The notes beneath the pieces were generated by a model. The model saw nothing but the letters and a program-made list of their open reading frames with translations. It had not been told where the DNA came from and made no database searches. From the NCBI GenBank assembly GCA_023421395.1, contig JAEZTL010000044.1:1-32467 (forward strand): a stretch of DNA of 32,467 nucleotides. The letters are read 5' to 3'. Below are positions 8,065-14,800 of this stretch, one piece after another. The position numbers were made by a program, and so were the translations under genes. Origin of the DNA: Bacillota bacterium. GTDB taxonomy: Bacteria; Bacillota; Clostridia; Christensenellales; Aristaeellaceae. Numbering within the stretch: the first letter of the stretch is position 1; each line of letters opens with the position of its first letter.

Positions 8065-9300
8065 ATGCATCCAAAGCTGCGCGCCGCATTTCTCGTGCTG
8101 GCTGCAGTCTGTCTGCTGGCTGCGCTGTATTATCCGGCTTCGCAATACATAGAGGGCCGGGCGCTGGACGATGAAATGCGTACGCTGCGCCAGATGAAGA
8201 CCGAAGCCGCGGCGGTTGCTTCATTGTCAAATTCATTGACGGAACAGAAAGAGCCCGCGTCCGCGGTACCTTCGACTGCTATGCCGGAATCCGGACAAGC
8301 GGTGGCGGAAATCACGGGTGAAACCACCCAGACAGACCGAAGCACAGTTTCTTCGGATTCTTCGGACGTCGGTTTGATCGGTGAAACCCGACTGCCGGAC
8401 GACGCTCATATCCATACACGATATCCATCCGAAACATCGAGTGATTTCGCGCAGGCAGAGTCGGCCGTTACCGCATCAGACTCCGGTCCGTTTTCGGGCC
8501 CCGCACCAACAACCGCGCCTGAGCCCGAGGTCAAGAACGATGACCCTTTGGCAAGGACGAAATCTGCTCAGGAATCCGCCCACCCAACCGCGGGCATGCA
8601 GCCCGGCTCCGCTGTCTTGCCGCAAGTGACGAGCGCAAATCCGGTAAGCAGTCAACCCGTCGCTGAGCCGGAACCGACCCCCTCGCCAACGCCGTTTGTG
8701 TTTGATGAGGACAGGATTTTGCCGGAATACAGACCAATGTACGAAATAAACCATGATATGGTCGGGTGGTTGAAGATCGAAGGCACGACGATTGACTATC
8801 CCGTGCTTCAGCGAAATGACGAAGCATATTATTTGACACGGGATTTTTACGGCCGAAACAACAAAAACGGCCAGTTGATTCTGGACGCGCAATGCGATGC
8901 GTTTGAACCCAGTGCGAATCTTGTCATCAGCGGGCACAACATGAAAAGCGGTGCAATGTTCGGCTCGCTGCAGCAGTATGCCAGCCGCGGCTTCGGCCGG
9001 AAGCACCCGATCCTTGAGTTTGACACCCTGTTCGAGCGAAACCGGTACAGGTTGGTGGCCGCCTTCTATGCATGGGATTATGAAAAGCGGGGGGACGGCT
9101 TTCGCTATAACGCTGATATCACGTATCGTCTTGAAATGATTCGTTTCCTCGAAGAACTGGATCAGATCAAGCTGTACGACACGGGGGTAACCGTCGAGTT
9201 TGGCGACCGGCTTATTACGCTGTCAACCTGCAGCAACGAAACGGACGACGGTCGGTTCGTGATTGTTGCGCGGCTGCTCCGGGAAGACGAAACATCGTAA
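8065..9300 (+). CDS. Class B sortase with a long disordered stalk
   Basis: The 411-residue membrane-anchored transpeptidase would cleave a sorting signal and join the protein to the cell wall or to another pilin. An N-terminal membrane anchor (about residues 8-24) is followed by roughly 190 residues rich in Ser, Thr, Pro, Ala and Glu with no fold, then the catalytic domain from about residue 235. That domain has GWLKIEGTTIDYPVLQ, YYLTRDFYG, GHNM (His291), LSTCS (Cys389) and GRFVIVARL (Arg397), the class B triad. Start ATG 8065 follows AAGGGGG; the open frame back to 7951 is the leader. Class B sortases are normally about 230-260 residues, so the stalk is unusual. Its position just before the giant adhesin suggests that it anchors that protein. 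Confidence 0.93.
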   Translation: MHPKLRAAFLVLAAVCLLAALYYPASQYIEGRALDDEMRTLRQMKTEAAAVASLSNSLTEQKEPASAVPSTAMPESGQAVAEITGETTQTDRSTVSSDSSDVGLIGETRLPDDAHIHTRYPSETSSDFAQAESAVTASDSGPFSGPAPTTAPEPEVKNDDPLARTKSAQESAHPTAGMQPGSAVLPQVTSANPVSSQPVAEPEPTPSPTPFVFDEDRILPEYRPMYEINHDMVGWLKIEGTTIDYPVLQRNDEAYYLTRDFYGRNNKNGQLILDAQCDAFEPSANLVISGHNMKSGAMFGSLQQYASRGFGRKHPILEFDTLFERNRYRLVAAFYAWDYEKRGDGFRYNADITYRLEMIRFLEELDQIKLYDTGVTVEFGDRLITLSTCSNETDDGRFVIVARLLREDETS

Positions 9301-9401
9301 TCCACATCCACTCCCCCCAAGACGGGGCGATCATTAAGAACAGGAAAAATAATTGTAATTTGTCAATTTTTTCGACTGAAGGTCGATATCACCTATTATG
9401 G

Positions 9402-9434
9402 GCAAGCGCACCCATCAAAGCGCTTGCGTGGAGG
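9402..9434 (+). promoter_or_regulatory. Inverted repeat and ribosome binding site in the adhesin leader
   Basis: GCAAGCGC (9402-9409) and GCGCTTGC (9420-9427) form an 8-bp inverted repeat with a 10-base loop, immediately before the Shine-Dalgarno GGAGG (9430-9434). A TATTAT box (9394-9399) lies just upstream. The right arm, TCAAAGCGCTTGCG (9415-9428), resembles a CcpA cre site. It could be an operator or a hairpin controlling ribosome access. Confidence 0.35.
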
Positions 9435-9442
9435 ATGTACGA

Positions 9443-10207
9443 ATGACGACCAACCTGAAGGACACGATGCGCAAACTGATTTCTATCGCTCTCGTTCTGG
9501 TGATGCTTTTTGTACAGACAGACTTTTCTACGTTCACCGGTTTGAGAGGCTTGGCCGAGGAAGTTTCCGGGCAGTCAGAGCCGGTTGAGAAGGCCGAGGC
9601 CAGTGCGTCTCCGAGTGAGACTCAGACGCCCAAACCAACACAGGCGCCGACCACTGTGCCCACGGCGGCACCCGTTGCAGCGCCAACCGAAGCACCTGTT
9701 AAAGCACCCCCGGAGGCGCCTGCCGAGGAGCCGGCTGACGTGCCCGCGGAGGCGCCTGCCGACGAGCCAACGGACGCCCCCACGGAGGCGCCTGCCGAGG
9801 AGCCGACCGAAGCGCCTGCCGACGAGCCAACGGACGCCCCCATGGAGGCGCCTGCCGAGGAGCCGACCGAAGCGCCCATCGAAGACTTTGAGGATGGCGA
9901 AATGCTCATGGCCCCGGCCATGCTGTTCTCCGAACGCAGCGCAAGCGAATTTGCACCGCGCTCGAAGCCGCCCAGTGGGCCTCGGAAAACGGCTTCGTAT
10001 ACCTCCCTTTCGCTCAAATTCTCAGCGAACAGCCTGTCCAGACGGGCGCACCCTTCACGTACAAAGTCTTTTACACGCTGTCCGCCGCGCCGGTGTACGA
10101 TCCCGGTACCGGCGTTCCTGAGTCCGCTTATACCGCATATGAAAACGCGGCCATTCGAGTGGTTGCGCCGGACAACATCAAGCTGCTGGACAATAACGGA
10201 AACTTGA
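9443..10207 (+). CDS. Adhesin 5' piece: signal peptide and Pro/Glu/Thr-rich repeats
   Basis: ATG 9443 has GGAGG 8 bases upstream. Residues 1-40 form a signal peptide (basic start KDTMRK, hydrophobic core LISIALVLVMLFV). Residues about 50-155 are repeats of the type EAPAEEPTEAP and DEPTDAP, a probable wall-spanning stalk without fold. The authentic reading continues to about SERSASEF (near 9950). After that the frame switches: the rest of this open frame to 10207 is Arg/Ser/Pro-rich, out-of-frame junk, whereas frame 1 from 9961 reads LEAAQWASENGFVYLPFAQ and joins smoothly to the next piece. No slippery heptamer suited to programmed -1 frameshifting is evident at the junction, so a lost base (or sequencing error) is the simplest reading. 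Confidence 0.75.
   Translation: MTTNLKDTMRKLISIALVLVMLFVQTDFSTFTGLRGLAEEVSGQSEPVEKAEASASPSETQTPKPTQAPTTVPTAAPVAAPTEAPVKAPPEAPAEEPADVPAEAPADEPTDAPTEAPAEEPTEAPADEPTDAPMEAPAEEPTEAPIEDFEDGEMLMAPAMLFSERSASEFAPRSKPPSGPRKTASYTSLSLKFSANSLSRRAHPSRTKSFTRCPPRRCTIPVPAFLSPLIPHMKTRPFEWLRRTTSSCWTITET
9712..9876 (+). repeat. 60-bp tandem repeat in the adhesin stalk
   Basis: Bases 9781-9816 and 9841-9876 are identical except for one base (ACG versus ATG), and 9752-9780 repeats at 9812-9840. The period is 60 bp (20 residues), with about 2.5 copies; an older, more diverged copy starts near 9712. Such in-frame repeats can expand or contract by slippage and change the length of the stalk. Confidence 0.8.
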
Positions 10208-11865
10208 TCGCCAACCCTGGCCAGACCGGCGTCATACAGCTTGGTGCCGGAGGCCGCGTGACGGCCAGCAGCAGCAGCTCCGGAAGCATCACCTTTCAGG
10301 GCGTGATGATCAATAACGGCCTTTCCGCCAGCGGCACGGACTATGAGCCGCTGGATCTTTCCATTACCGCCGATGTGATTTTGCCCGAGCAAACGGTTGA
10401 CTTTGATTACGCGCTCCCCGGAAGCTCGGGCGACAATCAGACCGAGGTGCAAAATACTGCCGACAATACCTGGACCATCCAAAAAACCGCCGTCTCCACC
10501 GAGCCGGAAATCACCGGCGCCGGCGAAGGCGCGCTTGCCACGTTCACCTACATCATCGAAGCGGGCAAGAAGGTGAACGGTTCGCTCAGTGGCAGCGCCA
10601 GTGATTATAATAAGTATGGTGCGCTCAATTTCACCGCCGGCGGCTTTACGCTGACGGAGGAACTGCCGACATTCTATAAGGACAGCTCGGAGATCAGGCC
10701 GCAATCCTCGTCGATCACGCTGCTGGACAGCGGACTCGATCCGGCACCCGCGACAAGCGGAGGCACGGGCGTCACATCGCTGCAGATTTCGGATTACCGC
10801 ACCACCTCGCTGGATTCGGCCTACGCCACGGTGGGTGCTTCTCCGCTTGCCGTTGAAACGCCCTTCTACTCCAAATACAAGGTGACCGTCAGCTACCTTT
10901 TGAGCGATCTGACGCTTCCCTACGACAGCCCTCTGGAGGACGATCCAAGCACCTTTACGCTGGATAACGCCGCCACGCTTGACTATACGTTGGTCGGGAC
11001 CGCGGCGAAGAGTGATTCGGACGACGTTTCGTTTGCCTGGAAGAAGACGACGCCTCCGGGCAAGCTGGTCATCCGCAAGATCATTCCCTTCAATGAAACC
11101 AATCAGCCTTACGACAATTTCTGGAGTACCGTTTTCCCCGGCGGCGCGGAATTCGAAATCTACAGGGCGGCGGATTGGGATGCCGGGTCGGGTGTGCCAG
11201 GGTCCGGAAAGTCCCCTGCGGCCGCGTATTCGTTGACTGTCAACGATCCCGACAACCAGATTTCGCTGGAGCCGGGCGTATACTATGTGCTTGAAACCGA
11301 TCCGCCCGAAGGGACCGAAGCGGGGGATCCGGTTATGGTGACGGTCGTCAGCGGCGAAACCAGAACCGCGGATTACGTCAATGCGGCAAATTATGGCCTC
11401 TTGACCTTTAAGAAGCTTGGCGCGAACGACGCGGCGCTGTCTGGCGCGCGATTCGCGCTGTTGAAGGATGGGGCTCCGTTTGTGACCGCGGATTCCAACA
11501 TTGACGGTCGCGTGTACATTTCCGCCCCCGGCGGCGCCTACCAACTGGTGGAGACCTACGCGCCCGCGGGCTACGTGCGCATGGATCCGGTTGATGTGAC
11601 CATTGGCAGCGGCCAGACGCTGGATTTGGGCGAAATCGTCGACGAGGCGTCCACGGCGTCGCTGACCGTTTCCAAGTACGCCGTCACCTATGACAACGGC
11701 GGCGCTGACTACCCGTCTGAAGACGTATTCAACATCAAGGACGTGGCGAATCCCTCCGACTTCACCTTCAAGCTTACTTGGGTGGAGGAGGAGAACGATG
11801 TCCCCACACCCTACGTTCAGGATGGCATTACGCTGAACGCGAACGGCACCGTGACTCTTTCCTGA
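10093..11865 (+). CDS. Adhesin second piece: head region and first SpaA-type domains
   Basis: In-frame adhesin code actually begins near 9955; 10093 is only the first ATG in this frame and lacks a convincing ribosome site. The first 330 residues have no recognised domain but read as beta-rich extracellular protein (many Thr/Ser/Gly, e.g. GRVTASSSSSGSITFQG). Three SpaA/prealbumin-like units follow: KLVIRKIIPF, GLLTFKKLG...SGARFALL...YAPAGYV, and ASLTVSKYAV. The piece stops at TGA 11863-11865, after NANGTVTLS. The next base begins another open frame in the same phase, so this TGA interrupts a domain rather than ending a gene. Confidence 0.8.
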   Translation: MYDPGTGVPESAYTAYENAAIRVVAPDNIKLLDNNGNLIANPGQTGVIQLGAGGRVTASSSSSGSITFQGVMINNGLSASGTDYEPLDLSITADVILPEQTVDFDYALPGSSGDNQTEVQNTADNTWTIQKTAVSTEPEITGAGEGALATFTYIIEAGKKVNGSLSGSASDYNKYGALNFTAGGFTLTEELPTFYKDSSEIRPQSSSITLLDSGLDPAPATSGGTGVTSLQISDYRTTSLDSAYATVGASPLAVETPFYSKYKVTVSYLLSDLTLPYDSPLEDDPSTFTLDNAATLDYTLVGTAAKSDSDDVSFAWKKTTPPGKLVIRKIIPFNETNQPYDNFWSTVFPGGAEFEIYRAADWDAGSGVPGSGKSPAAAYSLTVNDPDNQISLEPGVYYVLETDPPEGTEAGDPVMVTVVSGETRTADYVNAANYGLLTFKKLGANDAALSGARFALLKDGAPFVTADSNIDGRVYISAPGGAYQLVETYAPAGYVRMDPVDVTIGSGQTLDLGEIVDEASTASLTVSKYAVTYDNGGADYPSEDVFNIKDVANPSDFTFKLTWVEEENDVPTPYVQDGITLNANGTVTLS

Positions 11866-14800
11866 ATGAAGCGGGTCGACGCCGACAACAAATGGATTGA
11901 ATACACGCTCACTGAGAATACGCCCGCTGACGCAGCTTTTACTGCGGATGACGCCACCATCTCCTGGACGTTCAACCGGAGCCAGCCCACCAGCTATACG
12001 GCCAGCTTCTACAATGTGCTGCGCGGAAAGCTGAAGATCCAAAAGCAGCAGGTCGATCTCACCGGTACGACATTTCCGCCGGCCAAGACCTTTACCGTCT
12101 ACAGGCAGGATGGGGAGGGTTACGTGTCCGCCGGGACCATGACAACCGGCGCGGACGGCACCGCCACATCGGACTACCTGGACATTGCCGGCGCGGACGG
12201 CACCGCGATTACGTATTACCTGGTGGAGGCGGTGGACGCGAACTATGCCGTCACTTATCCTTCCTCCGTGACGATTGACCTGGGAGGTGAAAATGTCGCC
12301 GCCTGGCCGGTCACGCTGCATTTTCAGAAGCTCACCGACCTCAGTGGCACGGCCGTGGTCAACAGCCAGAACAAAGGCAAGCTGAAGATTGTCAAAACCG
12401 ATGCCGACGGCTCGGAGAATCTCTCCGGCGCAAAGTTCCTGGTGTACACCAAGGATGAAGTGGACAGCCCAATCTACCTCAACGAAGGCCAACCTTATGT
12501 GACGGATGGGAATGGCCTCATCGAGATCTCCCCTTTGAACTTGGGGACCACTTACTATGCCGAGGAAATTGAAGCCCCCGATGATTACCTGCTCTCCGCG
12601 GAAACGGTCCAGCATACGGCGCTCACCTCTCCGCTTGAGACCGGGACGCTGACCTTCCAAAACCCGAAGAAACCTCTCCTGACAATCTCAAAGGCACTGC
12701 ACGACCTGACCACCCATACGGATTCCTCCGGCGCGGGCATCACCTTCAACGTCTATGAGAAGACGGGGGAGGATACTTTCGCCGAGCTCAGCCCGGCGGT
12801 CACGCTGACCACCGACGCGAGCGGCAACGCCTCCGCCTATCTGCCGGACGCGGGCACCTATTACCTGCGCGAGCAATACCCGGACGGCGTCATCAAGCCG
12901 GGCGTCGACGACAGCCTGTATACAGAACTCACGCAGGATGGTGAAGGGCAATACTATTTTGGCCCCTATACGCTTGAGCGCGACGCTACCGGCAGCTACA
13001 CTCTCGTCAATTATCTGAACCGGGGCAAGATCACCGTCACCAAGACGGATCAAAAGACCGGCGCGGCGCTCAAGGACGCGGTGTTCACCATCAGCGTCAC
13101 GCTGGCCGAAGGCGACTCCGAAACCATCGCCGTATTGACCGACCCCGCGCTTGGTTTTACCGAAGCGGACGGGGTATACAGCCGCGCCTTGAGCGCCACG
13201 GACGCCGGCGGCATTGCATCGATGGCGGGCCTGCCGATCTATGACCAAAACGGCGACGCGCTCGTCTACACGGTGCGGGAGACCGCCGCACCGAGCGGCT
13301 ACTTTGCCTCCGAAGAGATCAAGACCGCGAGCTTCGCCACGGCGGACGACCGCGTTTTTGAAATGAGCTTTACCGACATGCCCAGGGCGGCGCTTTCCGC
13401 GCAAAAGGTGTGGGCGGAGAAATACACAAGCAAGGGGCACGAGGTGCGACTGCCACTGCCTGGCGCGACGATCGAATTGTACGAAAAAACCGAGGGCGGC
13501 GGCACGGTGACGCTTTCCTACGTGGGCAGCACTCTGTCCGATGAGAACGGCTGGGTGTCCTTTAACGATCTCAAGGGCCTTTCCTCATATGTGCTGTTTG
13601 AGCGCACTCCGCCGCCGGGCTATGAGCTGCCCGACGGCAAGGATGCCCTCGTCGGTGAGGGTTCGCTGGCAAACGATTACGCTTTGGCCGATTATGAGGC
13701 GCTGTTCAGCGAACACAACGGCCTCACGGAGCATGACTTTGCCACCGATTCCGATAACGAACATACCTACGGCTCTCCGCTGGTCAACTACCTGCCCTAC
13801 GCGCAGTTCAGGCTGCTCAAGTACAAGGAGGGAACGGAGGAGCTTCTCAACTACGCGAAGTACATGCTGTACTCCAGCGAGGTGACGGAGACGGAACAGT
13901 CCTTCGAGGCGCTTAAGGCCGCGGGCCTTCTGACCAGGGAGGATTATACCTACGAGACGGGTACTGAGTATGGTGAAACGGGCTCCTTTATCACCAACCC
14001 GCAGACCTACGGGCGGGTCTACTGGCTGGTCGAAGTGGAAGCTCCGGACGGCTATCAGCAGCCCGAAGAGGGCGTGGATCACGTCGTTGGGCCGCTCACA
14101 CCCCCAGGGACCGAATGGGGCACCAATTATGTCAGAGACGGCTTGAAAACCGTTCCCGACACCAACGTGCCGCTGGATCCGGGCAGCGGCCTGGGTTCCA
14201 AGCGCTATATGCAGATCGAGCTCAACAAGATCCTCAAAACGAGCGACGGCACGCTGGTGGGCAATCTGCCGGGCGTCACGTTCGAGCTCTGGCTGGCCAA
14301 TGGGAACGGCGAGCCCGTCAAGAAAATCTCCAGGATGATCACGGGTCTTGACATGGGGACGGCTTCGTCGCCTTCGGACGTGGCGGGCCGCGCAATTTCC
14401 GAATCCTTCGATATGGCTGCACTCTATGCCGACCCGGAATTCGGACAGTATGTCGAGCTGGTTGGCGATGAGGCGCCCTACGACTATCGCGCCAACTTCG
14501 TATTGGTGGAGACCGCCTACCCCAAGGACGTGACGCCGGTCAAGACCCATTGGGTGCTGACCGCCACCACGAACGGGTCCGCCTACACGGTCAACGCCGA
14601 TTACACGGAAGAGAATTCCATCCCCAACATGCAGGCGCAGAAGGTGCCCGTACGCGTGTGCAAGCTGGGCTATAACGTGGCGACGTCTGCGAGCCAGCAC
14701 CCGCTGGAAGGCGTGGTGGTGGGCATCTATACTCCCGGCAATGTGCTCGTTGCGAGCGGCGAGACGGACGCCTACGGCTATGTGACGTTCCTCCTGCAGC

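Noticed and set aside
9940..9962. Programmed -1 ribosomal frameshift in the adhesin
   Set aside because: No X-XXY-YYZ slippery heptamer in the zero frame and no evident stimulatory structure; a lost base is simpler.
11863..11865. TGA as selenocysteine or readthrough codon
   Set aside because: The surrounding residues fit better with a pair of compensating homopolymer changes, and this domain family has no conserved Cys or Sec here.
9622..12660. 1,012-codon open frame on the minus strand opposite the adhesin
   Set aside because: It is a shadow of GC-rich adhesin code: Gly/Ala/Ser repeats arise from the antisense of the Pro/Glu/Thr repeats, Arg/His/Gly-rich elsewhere, and no ribosome site.
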